A model generated the notes under the pieces. The model saw only the letters and a list, made by a program, of their open reading frames with translations, had not been told where the DNA came from and searched no databases. DNA of 64,000 bases. Source: Actinomycetaceae bacterium (lineage in GTDB: Bacteria > Actinomycetota > Actinomycetes > Actinomycetales > Actinomycetaceae). Position numbers and translations under genes: made by a program. The DNA lies in NCBI GenBank assembly GCA_028724265.1, contig JAQYDG010000005.1:186001-250000 (forward strand). The letters are read 5' to 3'. Within the stretch, counting starts at the first letter, position 1. Every line of letters starts with the position of its first letter. Below are positions 50,267 through 59,198 of this stretch, piece after piece.

Positions 50267-51583
50267 ATGAAGATTGCACCGCTCTCAGGCTTCCCTGAAT
50301 TCCTTCCACAGGATCGAGCCGTTGAAACACATATTCTCGACGCGTTGAGGCGAACCTTTGAACTCAACGGTTTCTCAGGTATCGAAACCCGTGCGGTCGA
50401 GCCGCTGGATCAGCTGCTGCGGAAAGGGGAGACGTCGAAGGAAATCTATATGCTTCGACGCCTGCAGGGCTCGGATCATCAGGAATCGGAACTGGGACTT
50501 CACTTTGACCTCACGGTGCCTTTTGCGCGGTATGTGCTTGAGAATGCGGGAAAACTGCTCTTTCCGTTTAAGCGCTATCAGATCCAGAAAGTATGGCGGG
50601 GCGAACGTCCACAAGACGGTCGTTTCCGTGAATTCGTCCAGGCAGACGTCGATGTGGTTGGCTCCTCAGAACTCCCAGCGTTTTACGATATCGACGTACC
50701 TTTGACGATGGTCGATGCATTTTCTCATCTGCCCATTCCACGCGTCGTCATACGGCTGAACAATCGGAAGGTCGCTCAGGGCTTTTATGAAGCGATCGGT
50801 GCGCCGGATACTCTCGCTGTGCTGCGCGTGATCGATAAGCTCGACAAGATCGGAGAGGCGAAGGTAGAAAAGGAACTGATTGACGACGCGGGACTGAGCC
50901 ACCAGCAAGCTCAGCAAGCGCTCCGCCTCGCCTCGATACGGGGTACGGATGCGTCTGTTGCAGAGCGCGTCAGGGATCTGGGTGTCTCGTCTCCTCTGCT
51001 TGACGAGGGTCTGGAAGAACTCGTCACGGTGCTTGAAGGTGCCAACGAGCTTATTGACGGGTCGATGGTGGCCGATCTCTCCATTGCTCGCGGGTTGGAT
51101 TACTACACGGGGTCCGTCTACGAATCGACATTGGTGGGGCACGAGGATTTGGGCTCTATCTGCTCGGGTGGACGATACGACTCGCTCGTCAGTGATGGAA
51201 AGCATACGTATCCGGGGGTCGGCCTTTCCATCGGCGTATCGAGGCTTGTGTCGCGGTTGATCGGTCGCCATCTTGTTCAGGCTAGCCGTGCGGTTCCCAC
51301 CGTTGTCCTCGTTGCTGTCAATGATGAGTCGCAACGGCGAGATGCCACCAAGACGGCGATGGCGTTGCGGCGCCGAGGTATCGCTGCGGATGTCTCGCCA
51401 AATTCAGCCAAATTCGGCAAGCAGATCAAGTATGCGGATAAGCGGGGAATCCCGTTCGTGTGGTTCACAACTGACGAGGGCGACCAAGTGAAGGATATTC
51501 GGTCGGGCGCACAGTACGATGCAGACACGGCAACATGGATGCCTGAGAGCGAGGATCTTCAGATCCGCGTTACGGCTGCCTGA
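50267..51583 (+). CDS. hisS: histidine-tRNA ligase
   Basis: A 438-residue class II synthetase charging tRNA-His. Typical segments are GFPEFLPQDRAVETHILDAL, the motif 2 loop RYQIQKVWRGERPQDGRFREF in two parts, the histidine-specific ARGLDYYTGSVYES, and the C-terminal anticodon-binding domain with SPNSAKFGKQIKYADKRG. ATG start at 50267, 24 bases after the metallo-hydrolase gene. Confidence 0.95.
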   Translation: MKIAPLSGFPEFLPQDRAVETHILDALRRTFELNGFSGIETRAVEPLDQLLRKGETSKEIYMLRRLQGSDHQESELGLHFDLTVPFARYVLENAGKLLFPFKRYQIQKVWRGERPQDGRFREFVQADVDVVGSSELPAFYDIDVPLTMVDAFSHLPIPRVVIRLNNRKVAQGFYEAIGAPDTLAVLRVIDKLDKIGEAKVEKELIDDAGLSHQQAQQALRLASIRGTDASVAERVRDLGVSSPLLDEGLEELVTVLEGANELIDGSMVADLSIARGLDYYTGSVYESTLVGHEDLGSICSGGRYDSLVSDGKHTYPGVGLSIGVSRLVSRLIGRHLVQASRAVPTVVLVAVNDESQRRDATKTAMALRRRGIAADVSPNSAKFGKQIKYADKRGIPFVWFTTDEGDQVKDIRSGAQYDADTATWMPESEDLQIRVTAA

Positions 51584-51663
51584 GGGTAGCGCACCGGTAG
51601 ACTCATGGGAGCAACAGATAGCGATAGCGAAGAAGAAGCTCGAGTTTCGATCAAGGAGTAGCA

Positions 51664-52932
51664 GTGGCAGACGTTGTGGATGAACTGCAGTGGCGTGGGC
51701 TGATTGCTCACCATACGGATATGGATGCCCTCCGGGCGGCTCTGAATAGAGGTAATCTCACATTTTACTGTGGCTTTGACCCAACCGCTCCGTCATTGCA
51801 TCACGGGCATCTCGTGGCCATCAAGGTGATGCGCCATCTGCAAATGGCAGGTCATAATCCTATCGCTGTTGTGGGCGGCGCTACCGGCTTGATTGGCGAT
51901 CCCCGCGATAAGGGGGAGCGCGTGCTCAACCAGAAAGACGTTGTGGCTCAGTGGGCAGACGATCTGAAAGGGCAGCTAGAGGGTCTGCTGGATTTTGATG
52001 GTGAACACGCTGCGAGGATCGTCAACAATCTGGATTGGACTGCCGAGCTTTCCGCTATCGATTTCCTGCGAGATATCGGAAAGAACTTTCGGGTCGGCAC
52101 AATGCTTTCCAAGGATATCGTGGCCAGGCGCCTGAACTCCGATGAGGGAATCTCTTTTACTGAGTTCTCCTACCAAATCCTGCAGGCGAATGATTTTCTC
52201 CAACTGTATCGCCGCTACGGCTGCACGATGGAGATCGGCGGTGATGATCAGTGGGGAAACCTTGTGGGCGGCATTGATTTGATCCACAAACGTGAAGGCG
52301 CAAGTGTTCACGTGATGACGAACCCACTGATTACAAAGTCGGACGGAACGAAATTCGGTAAAAGTGAAGGCGGCGCTATTTGGCTTAATCCGACGATGTT
52401 CAGCCCCTACAAGTTCTACCAATTCTGGCTTAACCAAGCTGACGCGGACGTGATCCATCTGCTGAAAGTGTTCACCTTCCGTTCTCGGGAGGAAATTCAG
52501 GCCCTGGAAGAAGAGCGTGACGCCAATCCAGGTGCTCGCACGGCTCAGCGTGTGCTCGCATCCGACGTGACGACGTGGGTACATGGCTCTGCTACGACCG
52601 AACGCGTCGAGCAAGCCTCGAGGGCTCTATTCGGGCGTGAGGATCTCAATGAGATCGACAGTCAGACTCTCCGTGATGCAGCTGAAGAGTTGCCATATAC
52701 CGACGCTCATGTTGGAGAACCTCTCGTGGATATTGTTGCTCGCGTCGGTTTGGAGAAGAGCCGAGCTGCGGCGCGCCGCACTGCGACGTCCGGTGGTATC
52801 TATGTGAACAACCGCAAGGTAGTGGACACTGATAGGGTATTGACGAGCGAGGATATTCTCGATTCCGGTTTAGTATTCCTACGTAAGGGCAAGAAAAACC
52901 TCGCCGTTGTGCGGCTCGATCACACGGCGTAA
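51664..52932 (+). CDS. tyrS: tyrosine-tRNA ligase
   Basis: A 422-residue class I synthetase. The HIGH-type motif is in APSLHHGHLVAIKVMR, the tyrosine pocket in YQILQANDFLQLYRRYGC and GGDDQWGNLVGGIDLI, and the KMSKS equivalent in KSDGTKFGKSEGGAIWL. The C-terminal S4 RNA-binding domain (SGGIYVNNRKVVDTDRVL) is present. GTG at 51664 has AAGGAG 6 bases upstream. Confidence 0.96.
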   Translation: MADVVDELQWRGLIAHHTDMDALRAALNRGNLTFYCGFDPTAPSLHHGHLVAIKVMRHLQMAGHNPIAVVGGATGLIGDPRDKGERVLNQKDVVAQWADDLKGQLEGLLDFDGEHAARIVNNLDWTAELSAIDFLRDIGKNFRVGTMLSKDIVARRLNSDEGISFTEFSYQILQANDFLQLYRRYGCTMEIGGDDQWGNLVGGIDLIHKREGASVHVMTNPLITKSDGTKFGKSEGGAIWLNPTMFSPYKFYQFWLNQADADVIHLLKVFTFRSREEIQALEEERDANPGARTAQRVLASDVTTWVHGSATTERVEQASRALFGREDLNEIDSQTLRDAAEELPYTDAHVGEPLVDIVARVGLEKSRAAARRTATSGGIYVNNRKVVDTDRVLTSEDILDSGLVFLRKGKKNLAVVRLDHTA

Positions 52933-53038
52933 CCCACCCCAGCCACGCGTGCTGAGAAAGGCGTGCGGAGAGTTGATCAGCGCTCAGTGTAGATGACTCA
53001 CAGTCGGTTGATACACGAGCAATATCAGGAGGATTGGA

Positions 53039-53863
53039 ATGCGTCCATTACAAGCCGAGATAGTGCGGCGCTTAGGCGTGAAACCCCACATAGATCCGGC
53101 GAAGGAAGTGTCGGATCGCGTTCGTTTTTTAGTGGACTACGCCCAGAGCGTAGGCGCGCGCGGTTTTGTGTTGGGTATCTCCGGCGGTGTTGACTCCACG
53201 CTTGGCGGCAGGCTCGCGCAGCTAGCAGCTGAGCAGCTGCGCACACAAGGAGTGGATGCCCGTTTTGTTGCTCTTCGTTTGCCGTACCGTGTTCAGGCAG
53301 ATGAGGCGGATGCGCAGCAGGCGCTGACTTTTATTCAGCCGGACGAGTCGTATTCGATCGACGTGGCTTCGAGCGTCGATGCCATCGTGGCTGACGTCAG
53401 CTCCGTAACTGGGCGTGCGATGAGCGATTTCGCAAAGGGCAACGTCAAGGCGAGGCTCCGCATGGTTGCTCAATATACGGTGGCGTCAGACCGTCGGTTG
53501 CTGGTTGTGGGTACTGACCATGCCGCTGAGGCTGTGACGGGCTTCTATACAAAGTTTGGTGACGGTGCTGCGGATGTGACGCCTCTGGAAGATCTGGACA
53601 AACGGCAGGTGCGTTCGCTCGTTGCCTATTTGGGAGGCCCTGAAGCGTTGACGCAGAAGATGCCGACAGCAGATCTGCTCGACGATACGCCGGGACGGGC
53701 TGACGAGGACGAACTTGGCCTGAGGTACACAGATATTGATGATTATCTTGAAGGCATGGACGTCGATCCCGCAGTGGCTGAAAAGATCGAACGGTACTTT
53801 TTACGAACCCGACACAAGCGCACTATGCCCGTCGCTCCGTCGGATTCGTGGTGGAAGGAATAA
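53039..53863 (+). CDS. nadE: ammonia-dependent NAD synthetase
   Basis: Converts deamido-NAD (from NadD) to NAD with ammonia and ATP. The 274 residues carry the PP-loop GISGGVDSTLGGRLAQLA, the NVKARLRMVAQYTVAS dimer segment, VVGTDHAAEAVTGFYTKFGDG and the lysine-containing end FLRTRHKRTMPVAP. There is no glutaminase domain. AGGAGG lies 6 bases before the ATG. Confidence 0.95.
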   Translation: MRPLQAEIVRRLGVKPHIDPAKEVSDRVRFLVDYAQSVGARGFVLGISGGVDSTLGGRLAQLAAEQLRTQGVDARFVALRLPYRVQADEADAQQALTFIQPDESYSIDVASSVDAIVADVSSVTGRAMSDFAKGNVKARLRMVAQYTVASDRRLLVVGTDHAAEAVTGFYTKFGDGAADVTPLEDLDKRQVRSLVAYLGGPEALTQKMPTADLLDDTPGRADEDELGLRYTDIDDYLEGMDVDPAVAEKIERYFLRTRHKRTMPVAPSDSWWKE

Positions 53864-54108
53864 CGAGGCGGCTCAGGCAACGAACAGATAGTGCGAGTAC
53901 AATCGTAAAAACGTGTCTGCTCGTGTGCCGCATATGCCCGTCGCGCTGGGTAAGAATCTGCGTGACAATAGAGAGTTCTCTGGCTCTATGTCCTGTGTTC
54001 AGAGCGCACCAATATGGAATGTGCAAGTCATCGCGTCTTTAAGCGTCACACGACAACAGTGGAGTAGACGACAGGCGCTAAGTAGCTGTATGGAAAAGAT
54101 GGATTTTA

Positions 54109-55974
54109 ATGTCTGAAAATGAACAATCGCAGGATCGCGGACGAGCACGCCGTGAAGGGTGGCAGTCTGCAGCTGATCGACGGAAGAATTATTCCCATTC
54201 TGGCAGCTATTCGGACCGCCGGCGTGGTGGATACCGTCGATCGTGGCGTGATGACGATGATCGGGAGCGTCGGGACTATTCGCGTGATGACGCCCCTCGT
54301 TATCGCTCAGGAGGGCGTGGCCACGACGATTTCGGTGCTGAGAATGGTCAAGCGCGCCGAGGCGGTTATCGTTCACAACGCGATGGTTATCGATCTGATC
54401 GTGGTTATCGATCTGAACGGCGTGGTTCAGATGAATGGCACAAGGATCGCGGGTACAGCCGCGATGGAGAGTGGCGCAGGTCGGGTTCCCGGCGTGATTA
54501 TTCTCGTCATGACGACGGTCACCAGCATGTCCGTGATCGCAACGATGCGAGGGACTGGCGTGAGGGTGGCTCGCGTCGCTTCGAAGGCGATCGCCGTCGA
54601 TCCTCTCGTCAAAACGACCGATTCGGTGGCGATCGTTTCTCCTCAGATCGGGGTGGATATCGGCATTCGTCATGGCGCGACGACGATCGTCGGCGCGGAG
54701 GTCGGAGAGACGAGCGTCCCTGGTGCGATTCTCGTCAGGATTCCTCGCCGCATCGCTGGCAAGATGACGAGGCGAATTCGCGTGCAGAGCAGACGAATAG
54801 TGAGGCCGAGGATCGGGTTCAAGAACCGAACTTCCGTCAACAGGAGCTGAACTTCCGTCAACAAAAAGGGAAAAACCGTTGGGATTCAGGACGCGATCAT
54901 ACGGAGAACTATCGTTCTCGATCCAGAAGCGAATCCTCTCGTTCAGGCGAATCGTATCGGCACGATGGGAACCGGCAGCATGATCGCGGGCGCAATGACA
55001 ACGAACCACAGGTGCCGGAGTCAGTCTCTGAATTCGACCTTGCACCGGAGTCGCGCCGTCATCTGAGTTCGTTGAACAAAGAGAACGCGAAGCGCGTTGC
55101 GCGTCATCTGGTTTATGCCGGCGAAATGATGGAAATTGACCCGGAGCTTGCATACCTGCACGCTCAGGCTGCCTACCAACGGGCTGCCCGTATCGATATC
55201 GTCCGTGAAGCTTTAGGTCTGGCTGCTTATGTGACTGGACGGTATTCACAGGCGCTGCGCGAGCTACGGACGTACCGACGGATGACGGATGATTATGAAC
55301 ATGTTGCCATCGAAGCGGATTCCGAGCGTGGACTCGGGCGCCCAGAAAAGGCTCTCACCTTTATTGCGGGCATTCCTCTCAAGAAGCTCGACTTGGCGGC
55401 GCAGATTGAACTCGTCATCGTCACATCGGGGGCTCGTGCGGACACGGGTGATTATGAAGGAGGTCTCGAGGTTCTGGAGAAAGTACAGTCACAGAATCTC
55501 ACTGATGAACTCCGTGCGCGGATTGAGCTGGTGAAAGCGGATCGCCTTGCCGAGCTCGGGCGCCACGAGGAAGCCGAGCAGCTGCGCGAGCGTTGGGAGC
55601 CGGTGTTTAGTGGTGACCCAGTGGATGTGCTCGCCGACGAAGAAGGCTCCGATCAGGGCGACGATATGACGCCGTCTGCTGAACCCACAAGTGAATCGTC
55701 TGACGAATCCCCGGCAGACGATTCGTCAGAGGAAGCCACAGCGGAGGATCCCTCAGCCAGCGATGGGGAATCTTCTGGTCTCGCTTCTGATGCCGGAAGC
55801 GAGCCGTCAGATGCTGATGGTGATACGCCTGAGGATCAGCCTCACAGCGTCGTGCAGCCCCAAAGCCTTCAACCGCAGATGAGCGATGAAGAGGCACGCG
55901 AGAACAGCGAGAAAGAAAGCGAAGACCTCGAGGGAGCTGGATCGGATCAGGGCGCAGATCAGGAGGACGTGTGA
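54109..55974 (+). CDS. Arg/Asp/Ser/Tyr-rich protein with TPR-like middle
   Basis: A 621-residue protein of unknown function in three parts. Residues 1-310 are a disordered, strongly charged Arg/Asp/Ser/Gly/Tyr region with repeats such as YRSDRGYRSERRGS and WRDDDRRRGGRRD. Residues about 315-500 are helical and TPR-like (AYLHAQAAYQRAARIDIV, YSQALRELRTYRRMTDDY, ALTFIAGIPLKKLDLAAQ). Residues 510-621 are an acidic Ser/Glu/Asp tail. The TPR-like part belongs to a protein often found before the HAD phosphatase and tlyA in Actinobacteria. The stop overlaps the HAD gene start (GTGA). The basic-acidic patterning suggests RNA or partner binding, an inference. Confidence 0.8.
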   Translation: MSENEQSQDRGRARREGWQSAADRRKNYSHSGSYSDRRRGGYRRSWRDDDDRERRDYSRDDAPRYRSGGRGHDDFGAENGQARRGGYRSQRDGYRSDRGYRSERRGSDEWHKDRGYSRDGEWRRSGSRRDYSRHDDGHQHVRDRNDARDWREGGSRRFEGDRRRSSRQNDRFGGDRFSSDRGGYRHSSWRDDDRRRGGRRDERPWCDSRQDSSPHRWQDDEANSRAEQTNSEAEDRVQEPNFRQQELNFRQQKGKNRWDSGRDHTENYRSRSRSESSRSGESYRHDGNRQHDRGRNDNEPQVPESVSEFDLAPESRRHLSSLNKENAKRVARHLVYAGEMMEIDPELAYLHAQAAYQRAARIDIVREALGLAAYVTGRYSQALRELRTYRRMTDDYEHVAIEADSERGLGRPEKALTFIAGIPLKKLDLAAQIELVIVTSGARADTGDYEGGLEVLEKVQSQNLTDELRARIELVKADRLAELGRHEEAEQLRERWEPVFSGDPVDVLADEEGSDQGDDMTPSAEPTSESSDESPADDSSEEATAEDPSASDGESSGLASDAGSEPSDADGDTPEDQPHSVVQPQSLQPQMSDEEARENSEKESEDLEGAGSDQGADQEDV

Positions 55975-57002
55975 GAGCCCTATATGAGGCATACGACGGT
56001 GCTTTATGCGACCTCGATGGGGTGTGCTATCTCGGTTCTGAACCTATCCCTTATGCGGCAGAGTCGATAGCTGCAACTCAGCAGGCCGGATTACGTTATG
56101 TGTTCCTCACCAATAATGCTTCGCGCACGCATATCGACATTGCTGAGCAGCTTGCGGGTTTTGGAATACAGGTTGATCCGCACCAGATTTATGGATCGGC
56201 AGATGCTGCCTTGAGGCTGGCTGCCGATATGCTACCCGGCGGTGCATCCATCTTGCTCGTGGGCGGTGATGGTTTACGAGAAGCAGCGTCATCGTACGAT
56301 TTTCGCTACGTCACTTCTGCAGACGATCATCCCATGGCGGTGATCCACGGGTGGTATCCAGAGGTTGACTGGGCGGCTCTTTCGGAAGTTGCCTTAGCAA
56401 TCCGTGCGGGTGCGCGCTATATTGCGACGAATGTGGATCCGACGATTCCGCGGGAGCGCGGCGGGATGATCGGTCAAGGGTCGTTGGTCGCTGCGGTGGA
56501 GAATTCCACCGGCGTTAATGCGTTGAGCGGCGGAAAGCCGGCTGCTGGGATTTTTGAGCAGGCAGCGCAGCGAGGGAAGCTTGCCAGACCAGTCGTTATT
56601 GGTGATGGACTTTCGACGGATCTGGCAGGCGCTCATCACGCCGGATACGACTCGATTCACGTTCTGACGGGAGTTACTCAAGCACGCGATATCTGCCTTG
56701 CCGACGCGGAAACACGGCCAAGCTACGTGTTGCGGGATCTGCGTGGATTGCTCCAGCCGTATCCGCAGGTGAGGGTCGGCGTGAGTGACGGAATAAGTAG
56801 GGCGTCTGTGGGCGCCTGGTCTGCCCAGGTATCTGAGCGTGAAGTAGTAGTGTCGTCAGACGAGGGCGCTGCCCTGACCCTTGATGTTGATCCACTACCG
56901 GTTGATGCGTACCGTGCACTGGCATATGCGTGGTGGAATGCAGCTGATCGCGGTATCGCGGTTCACGCTTCGATGCTTCCAGAGCTACGCGTTGAGGATT
57001 AG
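55971..57002 (+). CDS. HAD superfamily IIA phosphatase (NagD-like)
   Basis: A 343-residue HAD phosphatase. Motif I is CDLDGVCYLG (nucleophile D14, general acid D16), motif II in VFLTNNASRT, the C2-type cap in the middle, the lysine in SGGKPAAGIFEQA and motif IV in VIGDGLSTDLAGAHHAG. Relatives act on sugar phosphates or as pyridoxal/4-nitrophenyl phosphatases. The C-terminal 75 residues are an extra domain without a recognised motif. GTG start overlaps the preceding stop. Confidence 0.88.
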   Translation: MRALYEAYDGALCDLDGVCYLGSEPIPYAAESIAATQQAGLRYVFLTNNASRTHIDIAEQLAGFGIQVDPHQIYGSADAALRLAADMLPGGASILLVGGDGLREAASSYDFRYVTSADDHPMAVIHGWYPEVDWAALSEVALAIRAGARYIATNVDPTIPRERGGMIGQGSLVAAVENSTGVNALSGGKPAAGIFEQAAQRGKLARPVVIGDGLSTDLAGAHHAGYDSIHVLTGVTQARDICLADAETRPSYVLRDLRGLLQPYPQVRVGVSDGISRASVGAWSAQVSEREVVVSSDEGAALTLDVDPLPVDAYRALAYAWWNAADRGIAVHASMLPELRVED

Positions 57003-57058
57003 CAGCACCGTGTGGCATACAGCTGCCGCCGAGGTGAATTGTGAGGGGAGAAATCGCT

Positions 57059-57271
57059 ATGGATGTCCCGCAGGACTCCGCGTCACCCAAGCCGCATGCC
57101 CCGTTTAACGTCGAGGCTGCATTGACGCAGCTGAGTGAGCGCAGTGGCACAGAGGCTTCGGGTAGTGGTTCAGCAGGCGTCTCGGATCCCGAGTCGGATA
57201 TCGATATTCTCGAGCATGTTCTCGTTGAACTCACCTCCCAGCTTGACCGAGCAAGGGAAACTCGATCGTAG
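57059..57271 (+). CDS. small acidic protein between the phosphatase and tlyA
   Basis: A 70-residue protein of unknown function, acidic, with a helical end DIDILEHVLVELTSQLDRAR. Small proteins of this kind sit at the same place in other Actinobacteria. ATG at 57059 has GGGGAG 8 bases upstream; an upstream GTG at 57041 is also in frame. It stops 75 bases before tlyA and is probably co-transcribed. Confidence 0.6.
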   Translation: MDVPQDSASPKPHAPFNVEAALTQLSERSGTEASGSGSAGVSDPESDIDILEHVLVELTSQLDRARETRS

Positions 57272-57345
57272 CGTTGTTCATGTCCCTGTATGCGACAAGA
57301 CGTGTGCAAGAAGACGTGCGTGAGAGCAGAGGTGAAGAGAAGACT

Positions 57346-58200
57346 ATGGGCAACCTGATTCGTGTGGATGCCGAACTTGTTCGACGTGGGCTCGCACATT
57401 CGCGTGCGCAGGCGGCTGAGCTCATCCAACAAGGTCGGGTGTACGTTGACGGTGGTATCGTTCGCAAACCCGCGCGTCAGATGGATAAAGCTCAAGCGTT
57501 GCTCGTGAAAGAAGTGCAAACAACACAGTGGGTTTCACGGGGCGCATACAAACTACTGGGTGCTCTGGAGGAACTCGGTGATGCTGCCCCTCAGATTGAG
57601 GGCGTGAGGGCTCTCGATGCGGGTGCGTCAACTGGCGGATTTACTCAAGTGCTGCTCGAAAAGGGAGCCAGCCATGTGGTTGCCCTCGACGTGGGGTATG
57701 GGCAACTCGCCTGGATCCTGCGTGAAGATCCTCGCGTCACTGTGATCGAGCGGACGAATGTGCGTTCACTCGATCCAGAACGCGTTGCACCCGCACCGCA
57801 TCTTGTGGTGGGTGATCTCTCGTTCATTTCATTGACGCTTGTTCTCCCCGCCCTTGTTCAGGCCGCCAGTGCAGACGCAGACTTTTTGATGATGGTAAAA
57901 CCTCAGTTCGAGGTGGGGAAACAGAGCGTTGGAGCCCACGGTGTGGTGCGCGATCCTGCGCTGCACGCAGAGGCCGTCATCAAGGTAGCCCAGTGCGCGC
58001 GCGAACTCGGATTAGGCATTCAGGCCATCGCTCCCTCGCCGCTGCCAGGGCCGAGCGGCAACGTCGAATACTTCCTCCTGATGAAGGCTCATGCTGCCGA
58101 TCAGCTCTCCCAGCGTCTGGACGCAGCAGTGGAAGATGTTGTTGCGCACGGACCGGCAGGGAGCGGCGAGAATACTGCATGGACAGCATCTGAAAGCTGA
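57346..58200 (+). CDS. tlyA: TlyA family rRNA methyltransferase/hemolysin
   Basis: A 284-residue protein with an N-terminal S4 RNA-binding domain (RVDAELVRRGLAHSRAQAAE) and an FtsJ-type methyltransferase domain (VRALDAGASTGGFTQVLLEKG; DLSFISLTLVLPAL; KPQFEVGK). Mycobacterial TlyA 2'-O-methylates 16S and 23S rRNA cytidines and determines capreomycin sensitivity. I start at ATG 57346; the frame is open to 57274. It precedes nadK and recN in the usual actinobacterial order. Confidence 0.93.
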   Translation: MGNLIRVDAELVRRGLAHSRAQAAELIQQGRVYVDGGIVRKPARQMDKAQALLVKEVQTTQWVSRGAYKLLGALEELGDAAPQIEGVRALDAGASTGGFTQVLLEKGASHVVALDVGYGQLAWILREDPRVTVIERTNVRSLDPERVAPAPHLVVGDLSFISLTLVLPALVQAASADADFLMMVKPQFEVGKQSVGAHGVVRDPALHAEAVIKVAQCARELGLGIQAIAPSPLPGPSGNVEYFLLMKAHAADQLSQRLDAAVEDVVAHGPAGSGENTAWTASES

Positions 58201-58228
58201 ACGTGGTCGGCGGCGTGTCCACGCGAAA

Positions 58229-58240
58229 CTGTGTACACAG
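58229..58240. promoter_or_regulatory. 12-base palindrome before nadK
   Basis: CTGTGTACACAG is a perfect palindrome in the 161-base tlyA-nadK spacer. Its GTAC-centred GTGT/ACAC form loosely resembles the sites before nadD. A GATAAT (58329-58334) downstream could be a -10 element. Regulatory meaning is speculative. Confidence 0.3.
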
Positions 58241-58361
58241 GGGATCATGCGGTGTGCGTTGACGCGGCGCGACGTGAACATACGCGCAGGCTTGGGTATG
58301 ACGTCGTGTCATGGCACCCTTGAGGGCGGATAATAGAGGCGGACGAGGAGAGGATACATAT

Positions 58362-59198
58362 ATGGCGCGCAAAATTGCACTTGTGATGCACCGGGGTTCA
58401 CATGACGTGGCCGAAAGTGCCCGATATGCGCGGGTATCCCTTGAAAAAGCAGGCTTTCTCGTCGATGTGAGCGAATCAGACCAGGCGGCGCAGGGCGCGG
58501 AGCTGATCCTGGTCATTGGCGGAGACGGTACGGTTCTGCGTGCTGCAGAAATGAGTCGGCCGTGGGAGGTTCCTATTCTTGGAATCAATTACGGGCATGT
58601 GGGATTCCTCTCAGAGGCTGACCCAGAAGACCTTCAGGGAGTGATTGAAAGGATTGTCGCTCACGATTGGAGCTTTGAAAAACGCATGACGATCGACATT
58701 GAGGTTCATTACCCCGACGGAACGCAAGTGAAAAACTGGGCACTGAACGAGGCGTCGATTGAAAAAGATGAGGATGTGCGCCTGTTTGAGGCCGCGATCG
58801 GTGTCGATGACCGCGAGATTTCGACATTCAAAGTGGATAATGTGCTCTTCTCGACAGCAACAGGATCCACAGCGTACAACTTTTCTGCGGGCGGTCCGAT
58901 CGTCTGGCCGAACGTCGAAGCATTGTTGCTCACCCCGATCGCTGCTCATGCCCTGTTCACGAAGCCGTTGGTTGTCGGCCCAGACTCCACACTTGAACTG
59001 CATGTCTACGATGGGAATGCCCGGATTTGGTGCGACGGCCGCCGCGAGGTGAAAACTCCCGCTGGATCGACTGTAACAGCGATCAAGGGAAAGCACCCGA
59101 TCTATCTCGCGCGATTGAATTCTCAACCTTTTTCACAACGCCTGATTACGAAGTTCCAACTGCCCGTCACGGGATGGCGCCATGATCGACTCTCTTGA
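58362..59198 (+). CDS. nadK: NAD kinase
   Basis: Phosphorylates NAD to NADP. The 278 residues contain the signature LVIGGDGTVLRAAEMS (GGDGT at 53-57), GINYGHVGFLSEADP, and STATGSTAYNFSAGGPIVWP. ATG at 58362 has a GAGAGGA stretch upstream; the frame is open to 58311. The stop overlaps recN by 17 bases. Confidence 0.96.
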   Translation: MARKIALVMHRGSHDVAESARYARVSLEKAGFLVDVSESDQAAQGAELILVIGGDGTVLRAAEMSRPWEVPILGINYGHVGFLSEADPEDLQGVIERIVAHDWSFEKRMTIDIEVHYPDGTQVKNWALNEASIEKDEDVRLFEAAIGVDDREISTFKVDNVLFSTATGSTAYNFSAGGPIVWPNVEALLLTPIAAHALFTKPLVVGPDSTLELHVYDGNARIWCDGRREVKTPAGSTVTAIKGKHPIYLARLNSQPFSQRLITKFQLPVTGWRHDRLS

